Notes: generated by a model from the letters alone, not told the origin. Shown: positions 9,212 through 18,491, counted from the stretch's first letter. The stretch: 64,000 nucleotides of DNA from an uncultured Steroidobacter sp. (GCA_938008435.1 CALLKK010000009.1:372001-436000), one strand, 5' to 3'. A program made the numbers and translations.

Positions 9212-9246
9212 CCACTTATCGCACGACCCATATGACCACTTAGAAT
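9212..9246 (+). promoter_or_regulatory. CCACTTA direct repeat overlapping a -10 box of the MocR gene
   Basis: CCACTTA occurs at 9212-9218 and again at 9236-9242 in the same orientation, 24 bp apart. The second copy runs into TAGAAT (9241-9246), a -10-like hexamer ending 6 nt before the ATG at 9253. MocR/PdxR regulators are known to bind direct repeats, so this is a candidate autoregulatory operator, and the transcript may be leaderless. Confidence 0.5.
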
Positions 9247-9252
9247 GCGACC

Positions 9253-10764
9253 ATGAGAAAAGCCTCCGCTGCGCTCGTGCCCGTGATCGCCATCGATCGC
9301 CGTGCCGATCGGTCGCTGCATCGTCAGATTAGCGATGCGTTTCGCGACGCCATTCTGCGCGGCGAGCTGCGCAGCGGCCAGCGGATTCCCTCGACGCGCT
9401 TGCTGGCCGAAGAGCTCGGCATCTCGCGCATTTCGGTCATCTCGGCTTACGAAGAGCTCACGGCGGAAGGCTATTTCGAAACGCGCGCCGGCTCCGGCAC
9501 GTTCGTGTCGCACTCGCTGCCCGAGAAGCTCATGCTTTGCGAGCCGGACACCGCTCGCTCGACAGCGGCACGCGCGAGCCAGCGCACGCTGTCGCGACGA
9601 AGCGAGCGCGTGCCGTCGCTCGAGCGTCCGCCGTGGGTGCTCGGCAAGGGCGCATTCAGCATCGGACAGCCCGCCTTCGAGCAGTTCCCGATTCGCACCT
9701 GGTCGCGGCTCGTCGCGCGCCATGGCCGCAACCTCAAGACGACCTCGCTCCAGTACGGCCACCCGGGCGGACGACTCGAGCTGCGCAAAGCGCTCGCGGC
9801 CTATTTGCGCAGCTCGCGCGCAGTGCGCTGCGAGGCCGAGCAGATTCTGATCGTCAGCGGCTCGCAGGCTGCTTTGCACATCGCCGCGCTCGCGCTGCTC
9901 GACCCCGGCGATCGCGTGTGGATCGAGGAACCGGGTTACTGGCTTGCCCGGCGCGTCTTCGAGCTCGCCGATGCGCGCATCGTGCCCGTTCCGGTGGATG
10001 CGGAAGGCATCGACGTCGCCGCCGGCACACGGCTGTATCGCAAAGCAAAGCTCGCGTTCGTCACGCCCTCGCATCAGTTTCCGCTCGGCGCCACGATGAG
10101 CCTTGCGCGCCGCCTGCAGCTCCTCGAATGGGCGCAACGCAACGGCAGCTGGATCATCGAAGACGACTACGATGCGGAATATCGCTACGAAAGCCGCCCG
10201 ATCGCATCGCTGCAAAAGCTCGATACGGAGCAACGCGTCATCTATGTCGGCACGTTCAGCAAGGTACTGTTTCCGGCACTGCGCACGGGATACATGGTGG
10301 TGCCGCTTGATCTTCTGGATCGCTTTCTCGCCGTGCGTCAGACGATCGATGTCTCTCAAGCCGACTTTCATCAGACCGTGCTCGCACAGTTCATCGAGGA
10401 AGGTCATTTCGCGCGGCACATTCGCCGCATGCGGACGCTGTACGGCGAGCGGCGCGCGGTGCTTGCCGCGAGCCTGCGTCGCTATTTCGGCAACCAATTG
10501 GAGTTGCACGGCGCCGAGTCCGGCATGCATTTGACGGTTACGCTGCCGAAGGGACTGCGCGATCGCGATCTGAGTATCCAGGCCGCCAAGCGCAGACTAT
10601 GGCTATGGCCGCTGTCGTCGATGTACTACGGTCGCGCGCTGCGCCAGGGGTGGCTGCTCGGCTTCGGCAGCGTGACGGACAAGGAGATCCCGCGCGCCGT
10701 GCAGCTCATGGAGGAGATCGTGAACGGCAACGCGCCGCAGACGGTACGTCGCGGCGGGAGCTGA
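9253..10764 (+). CDS. MocR-type transcriptional regulator (GntR HTH + aminotransferase-like domain)
   Basis: A 503-residue chimeric regulator. Residues about 15-85 are a GntR winged helix (LHRQISDAFRDAILRGEL, IPSTRLLAEELGISR, TAEGYFETRAGSGTFV). Residues about 130-495 are a fold-type I aminotransferase-like domain that binds PLP as effector, with the Schiff-base lysine in TFSKVLFPALRTGY and the PLP-contacting IEDDYDAEYRY motif. Members control vitamin B6, GABA or taurine genes; which one applies here is unknown. No SD precedes the ATG; instead TAGAAT ends 6 nt upstream. Confidence 0.92.
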   Translation: MRKASAALVPVIAIDRRADRSLHRQISDAFRDAILRGELRSGQRIPSTRLLAEELGISRISVISAYEELTAEGYFETRAGSGTFVSHSLPEKLMLCEPDTARSTAARASQRTLSRRSERVPSLERPPWVLGKGAFSIGQPAFEQFPIRTWSRLVARHGRNLKTTSLQYGHPGGRLELRKALAAYLRSSRAVRCEAEQILIVSGSQAALHIAALALLDPGDRVWIEEPGYWLARRVFELADARIVPVPVDAEGIDVAAGTRLYRKAKLAFVTPSHQFPLGATMSLARRLQLLEWAQRNGSWIIEDDYDAEYRYESRPIASLQKLDTEQRVIYVGTFSKVLFPALRTGYMVVPLDLLDRFLAVRQTIDVSQADFHQTVLAQFIEEGHFARHIRRMRTLYGERRAVLAASLRRYFGNQLELHGAESGMHLTVTLPKGLRDRDLSIQAAKRRLWLWPLSSMYYGRALRQGWLLGFGSVTDKEIPRAVQLMEEIVNGNAPQTVRRGGS

Positions 10765-10877
10765 ATCGGCTTTCACAAAGCGCCAACAGCCCGCACCCAA
10801 GCACGGGTGTACACTCGCGCTCCTCCGACTCCCAAGAAGTCATGGACGTCACGTCGGTATACGCGCCGCACACTGCC

Positions 10878-11765
10878 ATGAGCACACCCGCGCATAGATC
10901 CCGCTTACGTGCCGCAACACCCCGGCGCCGCAGGCGCACCGTCGCTCTCGCCGCAAGCCTGTTCCTGGCGAGTTGCGAGGGCACGATCACGACCGACCTT
11001 CTCGCTCGCGCGCCGGCCGATCCTGACGTGCAACAAGTCGTCGTGTCGCTGCTCGGTGTCGAGTTCATCCGCAGCGACGGCGGCACCGCACGTATCACCT
11101 TCAACAGAGCAGAACGCATCGACCTGCTCACCCTCGACGGCACGCCGATGCGAGTGCTCGCGAACGAGGAACTGTCGGACGGACGCTACACCGGCGTGCG
11201 CCTACTGATCGATACGGACGACGATCGGGCCTATGTCATCGATGGCCGCGGCGCACAGCGCGACCTCACGATCGTCGAGGGCGACTACGCGCCGATGGAC
11301 TTCACTGTCGAAGACGACAAGAACCGCTCCGAAGAGTTGACGCTCGCGCTCGACTTGCGGATGTCGCTCGCCGCCGAAGCAAGCAGCCGCTACACGCTGC
11401 GTCCGGTGACGCGTTCGGTGCGGACGCGGGCAGCGGGCAACTTGACCGGTACCGTGACGGCCGCCTGTTTGACGAGCAATGCCACGACCACGGCAGGGGC
11501 GGTGTACCTGTTCGAGGGAAGGAACGTGACGCCGGATGACGCCGATGGCCAGGGCGTCGAACCTTATGCGACGGCGCCCGTGCTGCTCGACGCCAACGGC
11601 TTCACGTACCGCCTCGACTTTCTCGCGCCGGGCGACTATACGATCGCCTTCACATGCAACGGCATCGACGAGAATCCGAACAGCGACGATGACCTCGGCT
11701 TTCGCGCGACCGCGAACGTGAGAATCAACGAACGCCGTACGACGCAGCACGACATCCGCGGCTGA
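10878..11765 (+). CDS. DUF4382-type lipoprotein
   Basis: A 295-residue predicted lipoprotein. The positively charged n-region (five arginines in a row) leads into a hydrophobic stretch and the lipobox LFLASC, so the mature protein would start at Cys34. The body shows the beta-rich DUF4382 pattern, with the segment LSDGRYTGVRLLIDTDDD typical of the family, and a C-terminal half with an Ig-like region ending in LDFLAPGDYTIAFTC. Function unknown; probably envelope-associated. An in-frame ATG at 10842 would lengthen the n-region by 12 residues; neither start has a clear SD. TACACT at 10810-10815 is a possible -10 box. Confidence 0.75.
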   Translation: MSTPAHRSRLRAATPRRRRRTVALAASLFLASCEGTITTDLLARAPADPDVQQVVVSLLGVEFIRSDGGTARITFNRAERIDLLTLDGTPMRVLANEELSDGRYTGVRLLIDTDDDRAYVIDGRGAQRDLTIVEGDYAPMDFTVEDDKNRSEELTLALDLRMSLAAEASSRYTLRPVTRSVRTRAAGNLTGTVTAACLTSNATTTAGAVYLFEGRNVTPDDADGQGVEPYATAPVLLDANGFTYRLDFLAPGDYTIAFTCNGIDENPNSDDDLGFRATANVRINERRTTQHDIRG

Positions 11766-11809
11766 CAGCTCGGCCAGCGCTGACGCGACGCATAGGTTAC
11801 GATCACCCC

Positions 11810-12004
11810 ATGTCCGGACCACCCCACAACGTCATTCAGCTCAAGAAGATCAAGCAGAAGCGCGCCGAGGGCAAGACGCTCTGCGATTCCGGCTTTCACA
11901 AATGGGAGACGGTCAAGCACGCGACGTTCGACGTCAAGCATGGCAAGCTCGTCACGAAAGAGCGCTGCAAGCGCTGCGGCAAGGAACGTGCACGCCTGAC
12001 ATAG
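11810..12004 (+). CDS. Small Cys/His-containing basic protein
   Basis: A 64-residue lysine-rich protein with a possible zinc site formed by CDSGFH (25-30) and CKRCGK (54-59). Coding quality is good and the protein looks like a conserved small hypothetical, but I cannot name its family. No SD is visible; TACGAT at 11798-11803 ends 6 nt before the ATG, consistent with a leaderless transcript. Role unknown; a nucleic-acid-binding or metal-binding role would fit the composition. Confidence 0.7.
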   Translation: MSGPPHNVIQLKKIKQKRAEGKTLCDSGFHKWETVKHATFDVKHGKLVTKERCKRCGKERARLT

Positions 12005-12199
12005 CGCGGTCATCGAGGCATCGTGCAAACCGACAGCGCGCAAGCCACGTTGCCTGATCAAGCATGACGCCAACGCAGCCGTCGGCATGCCCATGGGCTG
12101 CGCAACCTCAGCCGTTGACTCTTTTTTTCATCCGCATCTCGCGTAGCACGTCGAGTGAGCTATTCTTGGCCTCTCTCCCGTCGCGACAACAACATCGAT

Positions 12200-13354
12200 A
12201 TGAACACGCACAAGAGGCTACTGACTGCGGCATTCGCGCTCATGACGCTCGGACTCGGCACCGCGCTCGCAAGCGATCTCCCCAGCCTCAAAGAGGCTTA
12301 CAAGGATGCATTCAAGATCGGCGTGGCGGTAAACCCTTCGATCGTTTCGGGACAAGACGCGCTCTCCCAGGAATTGGTGGTTCGTCACTTCAGTACGATC
12401 ACCGCCGAGAACGTCTTGAAGGCCGAGGTCGTCAATCCGCAGCCCGGGGTCTACAACTTCGGCCCCGCCGACGAATTCGTCGCTTTCGGCGAGCGGCACG
12501 GCATGTTCATCGTCGGCCACACCCTCGTCTGGCACAACCAGACGCCCGATTGGTTCTTCCGTGACGAGCAAGGTCGACCGCATTCGCGCGAAGCGATGAT
12601 CGAGCGCCTGCGCCGTCACATCGAAGCCGTCGCCGGACGCTACAAAGGACGCATCCATGCCTGGGACGTGGTGAACGAAGTCATTGGCGAGGACGGCAAT
12701 TACCGCCCGACGAGCTGGGTTCAGGCCATCGGCGACGGCGACGAGCTCGTGCGGCTCGCCTTCAAGTTCACGAGCGAGTACGCACCCGATGCCGAGCTCT
12801 ACTACAACGACTTCAATGCTTGGCGTCCGGAGAAGGTGCAAGGCATCGTGCGCATGGTGAAGATGCTCAAGGAGGCCGGCATCCGCATCGACGGCATCGG
12901 CATTCAGGGCCACTGGGGCCTGAACTATCCAAGCACCGAGCACATCGAGGCCGCCATCGACGCGTACGCTGCGCTCGGCGTGAAAGTCATGATCACCGAG
13001 CTCGACATCGACGTGCTGCCGCTCACCAAAGAAGGCCAGATCATCGGCACCGTCATGCAGCATCCGCAATTTCAGCTGCCCGAATTCAAGCGCTTTCTCG
13101 ATCCGTACCGCGACGGACTGCCTGAAGCGGTGCAGCAGGAACTCACGAATCGCTACGCGGAGCTCTTCCGGATCTTCTATCGCAAGCGCAACGTCATCGA
13201 TCGCGTCACGCTCTGGGGCGTGCACGACGGGATGAACTGGAAGAACGGCTATCCCATCCCCAATCGCACGAACTATCCTCTATTGTTCGATCGCGAGCGC
13301 AAGCCGAAACCGGCCTTCCACGCCGTCATCAACGTCCCGAAAGAATCGCGCTGA
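12200..13354 (+). CDS. Secreted GH10 endo-1,4-beta-xylanase
   Basis: A 384-residue enzyme that would cleave internal beta-1,4 bonds of xylan by a retaining mechanism. A Sec signal peptide (about residues 1-24) is followed by a single GH10 (beta/alpha)8 barrel with no binding module. The acid/base is Glu160 in WDVVNEV and the nucleophile Glu267 in ITELD; HTLVWHNQTPDWFF and the TLWGVHDGMNW end segment are standard GH10 landmarks. The ATG at 12200 is chosen because the signal peptide starts there; a GTG at 12155 is possible. It probably supplies oligosaccharides to the arabinoxylan genes at 22-49 kb. A second, lipoprotein GH10 lies at 60823-62073. Confidence 0.95.
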   Translation: MNTHKRLLTAAFALMTLGLGTALASDLPSLKEAYKDAFKIGVAVNPSIVSGQDALSQELVVRHFSTITAENVLKAEVVNPQPGVYNFGPADEFVAFGERHGMFIVGHTLVWHNQTPDWFFRDEQGRPHSREAMIERLRRHIEAVAGRYKGRIHAWDVVNEVIGEDGNYRPTSWVQAIGDGDELVRLAFKFTSEYAPDAELYYNDFNAWRPEKVQGIVRMVKMLKEAGIRIDGIGIQGHWGLNYPSTEHIEAAIDAYAALGVKVMITELDIDVLPLTKEGQIIGTVMQHPQFQLPEFKRFLDPYRDGLPEAVQQELTNRYAELFRIFYRKRNVIDRVTLWGVHDGMNWKNGYPIPNRTNYPLLFDRERKPKPAFHAVINVPKESR

Positions 13355-13716
13355 TAGCTGCATCCGAGCCTGACACGATCCGCCGCATCGTGGCAGGCTC
13401 GCCCTCTCGCCCCATTGCGATGCATGTCTTTGCACCGTTGCGGCGCACTCCTGCAAATCCGCGTAGACCTGCAGCGTGATCTGCGTATCTCGTTGCGGAG
13501 AATGCGAATCGCGCTGACGCGAGCTTCGATTCGCACGCAGCGAGTCAACCCCGCATAGCGCTCTGCGTTGGCGATTGTTGCAATCGTGTGACCATCGTGA
13601 ATGCGACGTCGTCTAACGACGACATCGAAAGTCCCGATTGCAAACGATGTAGCATGCTAGGTAGAAGCAAGGAACAAGTAAGGGATCGCGAGCTCGAATG
13701 ACCTGGGGAGACACCT
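13355..13716. other. Intergenic region after the GH10 gene
   Basis: No supported gene. The main structure is a 9-bp inverted repeat, TGCGAATCG at 13503-13511 and CGATTCGCA at 13527-13535, with a 15-nt loop that could itself pair weakly. It has no T-tract and could be a weak terminator for the xylanase gene. Nothing else stands out. Confidence 0.4.
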
Positions 13717-13938
13717 ATGCGGCGCGTCACGAGATGCACGTGCAGCCATTGCCAGCGTGAGACGTACTTCGAGGCGTCGATCGGCTTGACTGCAATCTCA
13801 GGAAGCAAGTGCCGCAACTGCGGCCACACCGGGATGGTCATCACCCTCGACGTCGAACCGCCCAAGGATGCAATCGTTCTCGATCGCGTACCGCAGTACA
13901 TGTGGGTCTCGCACGAGTCGACTTCTGCACCCGGATGA
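13717..13938 (+). CDS. Small cysteine-rich protein, zinc-ribbon-like
   Basis: A 73-residue protein with two cysteine pairs (CTCSHC at 7-12 and CRNCG at 32-36) spaced like a compact zinc ribbon. GGGGAG lies 7 bp before the ATG, which supports a real gene. No family or partner recognised; it stands alone between the xylanase and the convergent cydAB operon. Confidence 0.6.
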   Translation: MRRVTRCTCSHCQRETYFEASIGLTAISGSKCRNCGHTGMVITLDVEPPKDAIVLDRVPQYMWVSHESTSAPG

Positions 13939-14028
13939 CGCAATCATTTCATGTGCGCGCTTGTGGGCGCTGGCAAAGGGCGTTGAGCGGCTTATTTGCG
14001 GTCTGGAGTGGAGCCTACCGCTTGGCGC

Positions 14029-15039
14029 CTAGTGATATCCGGCATCCTCGGCTACCTTGCCGCGAAAGACGGAATACGACCAATACGTGTAGCCGAGCAC
14101 GACGGGAATGATGATCACCGTGCCCACGAGCACGAAGCCCTGACTTGAGGCGGGCGAAGCCGCATCCCAGATGGTCATCGACGGCGGCAGCAGATTCGGC
14201 CAGATTCCGATCACGAGCCCGATAAAGCCCAGCACGAAGAAGCACAGCGCGAGCACGAATGGCGCCGCTTCGGCGCGCCGCATGACTGCGCGCCACAGCG
14301 CGACGGCATTGACGATCGCCAGCAGCGGAATCGGCGCGAGCCAGAGGAAGTTGCCGCTCTCGAACCAGCGGGCCATGACTTGACTGCTGAGGAACGGCAG
14401 CCAGGCGCTGACGAGCCCCATAAATGCCACCACGATCGCGACCAGCGGACGCGTGAGCGCGAAAACGACGTTTTGGAGCGCACCGTCTGTCTTGAGAATG
14501 AGCCACGTGCTGCCGAGCAATGCGTACCCGAACGTCACAGCGACGCCCGTCAGCATCGAGAACGGACTGAACCAATCGAACGGACCGCCGGCGTAGCGGC
14601 CGCTCTCGAGCGGCATTCCTTCGACGATCGCGCCGAGCATCACGCCTTGAGCGAAAGCCGCAGCGATCGATCCTGTCGCGAAACAGATGCCCCACAGGCG
14701 TTTCGACGACTGCGTCTTGAAACGAAACTCGAAAGACACGCCGCGCAGGATCAAGGCGACCAGCATGAGCAGCACAGGCAGATAAAGCCCGGAGAGCATG
14801 ACGGCGTAGGCAGACGGAAACGCCGCAAACAGCGCCACGCCGCCCAGCACCAGCCATGTCTCGTTGCCGTCCCAGATGGGCGCGGCCGTGTTCATCATGC
14901 GATCGAGCTGCTCGTCGCTCTCTGCAAACGGCGCCAAGATGCCGATGCCGAGCACGAACCCGTCCATGAGCACGTACATCATCACGCCGAAGCCGATGAT
15001 GAAGAACCACACGATGGGAAGCACGGTGCCTGCATCCAT
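14029..15039 (-). CDS. cydB: Cytochrome bd ubiquinol oxidase subunit II
   Basis: A 336-residue inner-membrane subunit with about eight to nine transmembrane segments, including the typical WFFIIGFGVMMYVLMDGFVLGIG start and the WDGNETWLVLGG motif. CydB supports the heme-bearing CydA and stabilises the complex, which oxidises quinol and reduces oxygen to water without pumping protons. It starts 6 bp after the cydA stop codon, so the two are translationally linked. No cydX/ybgT-like micro-ORF is evident downstream. Confidence 0.96.
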   Translation of the reverse strand: MDAGTVLPIVWFFIIGFGVMMYVLMDGFVLGIGILAPFAESDEQLDRMMNTAAPIWDGNETWLVLGGVALFAAFPSAYAVMLSGLYLPVLLMLVALILRGVSFEFRFKTQSSKRLWGICFATGSIAAAFAQGVMLGAIVEGMPLESGRYAGGPFDWFSPFSMLTGVAVTFGYALLGSTWLILKTDGALQNVVFALTRPLVAIVVAFMGLVSAWLPFLSSQVMARWFESGNFLWLAPIPLLAIVNAVALWRAVMRRAEAAPFVLALCFFVLGFIGLVIGIWPNLLPPSMTIWDAASPASSQGFVLVGTVIIIPVVLGYTYWSYSVFRGKVAEDAGYH

Positions 15040-15045
15040 GACCGC

Positions 15046-16446
15046 TCAGCTCCCGCTCATTTCCACGCTCTCTTCCGGCACCGACAGCGGTCGCGCCGGG
15101 CGTTTATCTTGCGGATGCCGCATATCCTCCGCCACCGGCTGCGGCCCCTTGCGCAGCAGCTTGAGCAAGTAATACGTGCCGGCAGCGAAGATGAACAGAT
15201 AGACCGCGGCGAACACGATCAGCGACGTCGCCACGCTGGCCACACCCACCGCGCTGTGCGCTTCGGCCGTGCGCATGAGCCCGTAGATCACATAGGGCTG
15301 TCGACCGATCTCGGTCGTGTACCAACCTGCGAGCACTGCGATGAATCCGGAGGGCGTCAATACCATCCACGCACGCAAGAGGCTTCGGCTCGTCGCCAGC
15401 CGGCCGCGGCGCCACGCCACGAGCGAGACGATCACTGCAAGCAGCATGAGCACGCCCACTCCCACCATGACGCGGAAGGCAAAGAAGACTGGCGCCACGG
15501 GCGGACGCTCCGAGCGCGGTACCTCCTTGAGCCCCGCAATCTCGCCGTTCAAATCGTGCGTGATGATGAGGCTGCCGAGCTTCGGGATGGCCACTTCGTA
15601 CTCGTTGCGTTCCGCCGCTTCGTCGGGCCAGGCAAAGAGCAGCAGCGGAACGCCGCGCTTGGTCTCCCAATGCCCTTCGATGGCGGCGAGCTTGACTGGT
15701 TGATACTTGTGCACCGCCAGCCCGTGAAGGTCGCCGACCACGATCTGCAGCGGCACGGCGATTGCCGCAAACGCCACGGCAAGCTTCAACATGAGCGTGG
15801 CGCCCTGCACGTGCCGACCGCGCAACAGATAGGCAGCGCTCACGCCGCCGATCACGAAGCAGGTCGTGATGTACGCGGCGAGCACCATGTGCACGAGCCG
15901 CAGCGGAAACGACGGATTGAAGATCGCCTGCCACCAGCTCGTGACGTGGAACACGCCGTCGACGAGCTCGTAACCGCTTGGCGTGTGCATCCAGCTGTTC
16001 GCCGAGATGATCCAGAACGCCGACAGCAGCGTGCCGAGCGCCACCATGCAGGTTGCGAAGAAATGCAGCTGCGGTGAGACGCGGCGCCAACCGAAGAGCA
16101 TGACGCCGAGGAACGTGGCTTCGAGAAAGAACGCCGTGAGCACCTCGTAGGTCATCAAGGGACCGAGCACGTTGCCGGCGCGCGCCGAGAGCTCCGACCA
16201 GTTCGTGCCGAACTGAAAGCTCATCACGATGCCCGAGACGACCCCGAGCGCGAAGGAGACGGCGAAGATCTTGACCCAGAACAGATAGAGCTCGCGCCAG
16301 ATCTCCACGCGCGTTCGCAGGTACATGCCGGCGAGGAAGGCGAGCCAGCTGGCCAGCCCGATCGTGAAGGCAGGAAAGATGATGTGAAAGCTGACCACGA
16401 ACCCGAACTGGATGCGCGACAGCAGCAAGGCGGTCACGTCGGTCAT
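15046..16446 (-). CDS. cydA: Cytochrome bd ubiquinol oxidase subunit I, CIO type
   Basis: A 466-residue heme-bearing subunit with about nine transmembrane segments. His21 in SFHIIFPAFTIG corresponds to the heme b595 ligand, the HTPSGYEL loop and GRQPYVIYGLMRT match the family, and the quinol loop is short. At 466 residues against about 520 for the E. coli long-loop form, it belongs to the short Q-loop, cyanide-insensitive (CIO/bd-II-like) group. It would serve low-oxygen or stress respiration. The divergent region between cydA and the mechanosensitive channel carries three GCTAGCG copies. Confidence 0.96.
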   Translation of the reverse strand: MTDVTALLLSRIQFGFVVSFHIIFPAFTIGLASWLAFLAGMYLRTRVEIWRELYLFWVKIFAVSFALGVVSGIVMSFQFGTNWSELSARAGNVLGPLMTYEVLTAFFLEATFLGVMLFGWRRVSPQLHFFATCMVALGTLLSAFWIISANSWMHTPSGYELVDGVFHVTSWWQAIFNPSFPLRLVHMVLAAYITTCFVIGGVSAAYLLRGRHVQGATLMLKLAVAFAAIAVPLQIVVGDLHGLAVHKYQPVKLAAIEGHWETKRGVPLLLFAWPDEAAERNEYEVAIPKLGSLIITHDLNGEIAGLKEVPRSERPPVAPVFFAFRVMVGVGVLMLLAVIVSLVAWRRGRLATSRSLLRAWMVLTPSGFIAVLAGWYTTEIGRQPYVIYGLMRTAEAHSAVGVASVATSLIVFAAVYLFIFAAGTYYLLKLLRKGPQPVAEDMRHPQDKRPARPLSVPEESVEMSGS

Positions 16447-16451
16447 GGCAC

Positions 16452-16539
16452 GCTAGCGATCCGGCAAACCCGACAACCGAGCGGCATCATGCTAGCGAAA
16501 CAACTGCGCGGCGACAGGCTCGCACTTCTGCGGCTAGCG
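16452..16539. promoter_or_regulatory. Three GCTAGCG repeats between cydA and the MscS-type gene
   Basis: GCTAGCG occurs at 16452-16458, 16491-16497 and 16533-16539, all in the same orientation, with start-to-start spacings of 39 and 42 bp. The last two share the longer word GCTAGCGAAA. The spacing of about four helical turns would place bound proteins on one face of the DNA. On the minus strand the middle copy overlaps a -10-like TAGCAT. Candidate binding sites controlling cydAB; the regulator is unknown. Confidence 0.4.
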
Positions 16540-16715
16540 AAATGCCGTGCGTCAAGGTAAAGAGCGCACTCATGCGAGCGCGTTCGCGCGCCCGCTCTAG
16601 GGCCTGTACGCGAACGCACCGCGGCACGGACGCTGCGAGCGCAAGGACATGCGCAAGCGCCGAAACCGGCTACGGCGCGTCAATGCCAGCGCCCGGATCG
16701 GGTACTATTGACCGG

Positions 16716-17984
16716 ATGAGCACGTTCGATTCGTTTCTCTCCGGCCTGCAAACCTATCCGGCGTTCTGGACCGCCTTGCAGCTCCTTGGGCTCGGCTTGC
16801 TGGTCTGGCTGTCGAATACCGTGACCCGCCACGGGCTCGTCCGCCTCATCACGCGCTCCATCAAGCTCGCGCCGACCCAGTTCGACAACGCGCTGCTCGG
16901 TCGCGGCGTCATCGCGCGGCTAGCGAACGTGGTACCGGCGCTCGTCGCCTACTATGGGATCAACTTCGTCGAAGGTCTTCCTGCGGGCGCCGTCGTCGTC
17001 ATTCGCGGCGTGGCAAGCGCGTACGTGGTGCTGACGCTCGCGCTCGCGGCCTCCAATCTGATCAATGCCATCGGCGCGATCTACGAGCAGCGCGACCCCG
17101 AACGTGCGCGTGCCCGGCCGATCAAGGGGTATCTGCAGGTCGCGAAGCTCATCATCTTTCTGCTCGCCACGATCCTCGTCATCGCGACGCTGACCAATCG
17201 CGATCCGCTCCTGCTGCTGTCGGGCCTCGGCGCCATGACGGCCGTGCTGATGCTGGTGTTCAAGGACACGCTGCTCTCGCTCGTCGCGAGCGTGCAGCTG
17301 TCGACGCACGACATGCTGCGGGTGGGCGACTGGATCGAGATGCCGCAGCTCAATGCAGACGGTTTCGTCATCGACATCTCGCTGCACACCGTCAAAGTGC
17401 AGAACTGGGACAAGACGATCACGACGATTCCGACGTGGCGCCTGATCAGCGAGAGCTACAAGAATTGGCGCGGCATGTTCGAATCCGGCGGGCGACGCAT
17501 CAAGCGCGCGCTCTATCTGGATCAAACGTCAGTGCGTTTTCTCGCGCCCGAAGAGCGCCAACGGCTCCGCCGCTTCGCACTGATCGACGCGTATCTCGAC
17601 CGCAAGCAGGCCGAGCTCGAAGCGTACAACGCGAAGCTGATCGCCGAAGGCAAGGATCCGGTGAACACGCGCCGCGTCACGAATGTCGGTACGTTCCGCG
17701 CTTACGTGCAGGCCTACATCGAGAACCATCCGCGGATCCGCAAGGACATGACGCTTCTCGTGAGGCAGCTTCAGCCGGGCCCGACCGGACTGCCGCTCGA
17801 AATCTACTGCTTCACCTCGACGACCGCGTGGACCGAGTACGAGAGCATTCAGGCCGACATTTTCGATCACCTGTACGCGATCCTGCCGGAGTTCGGCTTG
17901 CGGGTGTTCCAGCAGCCGAGCGGCGAGGACGTGCGCCGCATCGTCACCACGTGGTCCGAGCGTCGCGAGATCGAACCCGCTTGA
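16716..17984 (+). CDS. Mechanosensitive ion channel, YbdG/MscM type
   Basis: A 422-residue inner-membrane protein: about four to five transmembrane helices in residues 1-190, then the conserved MscS pore helix and beta domain (GLGAMTAVLMLVFKDTLLS, VGDWIEMPQLNADGFVIDI). A charged insertion and C-terminal domain are typical of YbdG, not small MscS. It opens on membrane tension and releases solutes during osmotic downshock. TACTAT at 16703-16708 ends 7 nt before the ATG and no SD is present, suggesting a leaderless mRNA. Upstream in-frame codons back to 16542 lack homology and are excluded. Confidence 0.9.
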   Translation: MSTFDSFLSGLQTYPAFWTALQLLGLGLLVWLSNTVTRHGLVRLITRSIKLAPTQFDNALLGRGVIARLANVVPALVAYYGINFVEGLPAGAVVVIRGVASAYVVLTLALAASNLINAIGAIYEQRDPERARARPIKGYLQVAKLIIFLLATILVIATLTNRDPLLLLSGLGAMTAVLMLVFKDTLLSLVASVQLSTHDMLRVGDWIEMPQLNADGFVIDISLHTVKVQNWDKTITTIPTWRLISESYKNWRGMFESGGRRIKRALYLDQTSVRFLAPEERQRLRRFALIDAYLDRKQAELEAYNAKLIAEGKDPVNTRRVTNVGTFRAYVQAYIENHPRIRKDMTLLVRQLQPGPTGLPLEIYCFTSTTAWTEYESIQADIFDHLYAILPEFGLRVFQQPSGEDVRRIVTTWSERREIEPA

Positions 17985-18005
17985 GCACGACGTCCGCCGC
18001 CGGCG

Positions 18006-18491
18006 TCACGCATTCATGCCGCGGCGCGCCGCTTCGATAGCGGCGATGTCGATCTTGGTCATCGTCATCATCGCTGCGAAGGCACGCTTGGCGGCAGCGC
18101 GGTCGGGGTCCGTGACGGCCTCGAGCAATGCGCGTGGCGTGATCTGCCACGAGATGCCCCACTTGTCCTTGCACCAGCCGCACGCACTTTCCTGACCGCC
18201 GTTGCTCACGATGGCGTGCCAATAGCGGTCCGTCTCTTCTTGATCGTCGGTGACGATCTGAAACGAGAACGCTTCGTTGTGCTTGAACGCTGACCCGCCG
18301 TTCAAGCCCAGACACGCGACGCCAACGACAGTGAACTCCACCGTCAGCACATGACCTTCGGTGCCCGACGGAAAATCGGCCGGCGCACGATGCACGGCCG
18401 TCACCGCGCTGTTCGGAAAAGTCGCCGCGTAGAATCGCGCGGCCTCCTCCGCGGTACCGTCGTACCACAAACAGACGACATTCTTGGTCAT
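18006..18491 (-). CDS. VOC/PhnB-like protein
   Basis: A 161-residue cytoplasmic protein of the vicinal-oxygen-chelate fold, in the group labelled PhnB or '3-demethylubiquinone-9 3-methyltransferase-like', which is not a real methyltransferase family. It starts with MTKNVVCLWYDGTAEEAARFY and contains GGQESACGWCKDKWGISWQI, both standard for the group. Function unknown. The ATG at 18491 has GGAG 8 bp upstream. It converges on the mechanosensitive channel gene across 21 bp. Confidence 0.85.
   Translation of the reverse strand: MTKNVVCLWYDGTAEEAARFYAATFPNSAVTAVHRAPADFPSGTEGHVLTVEFTVVGVACLGLNGGSAFKHNEAFSFQIVTDDQEETDRYWHAIVSNGGQESACGWCKDKWGISWQITPRALLEAVTDPDRAAAKRAFAAMMTMTKIDIAAIEAARRGMNA

Noticed and set aside
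14380..16077. Plus-strand open frame across cydAB
   Set aside because: Histidine/arginine-rich shadow of the membrane-protein genes cydA and cydB; no homology visible.
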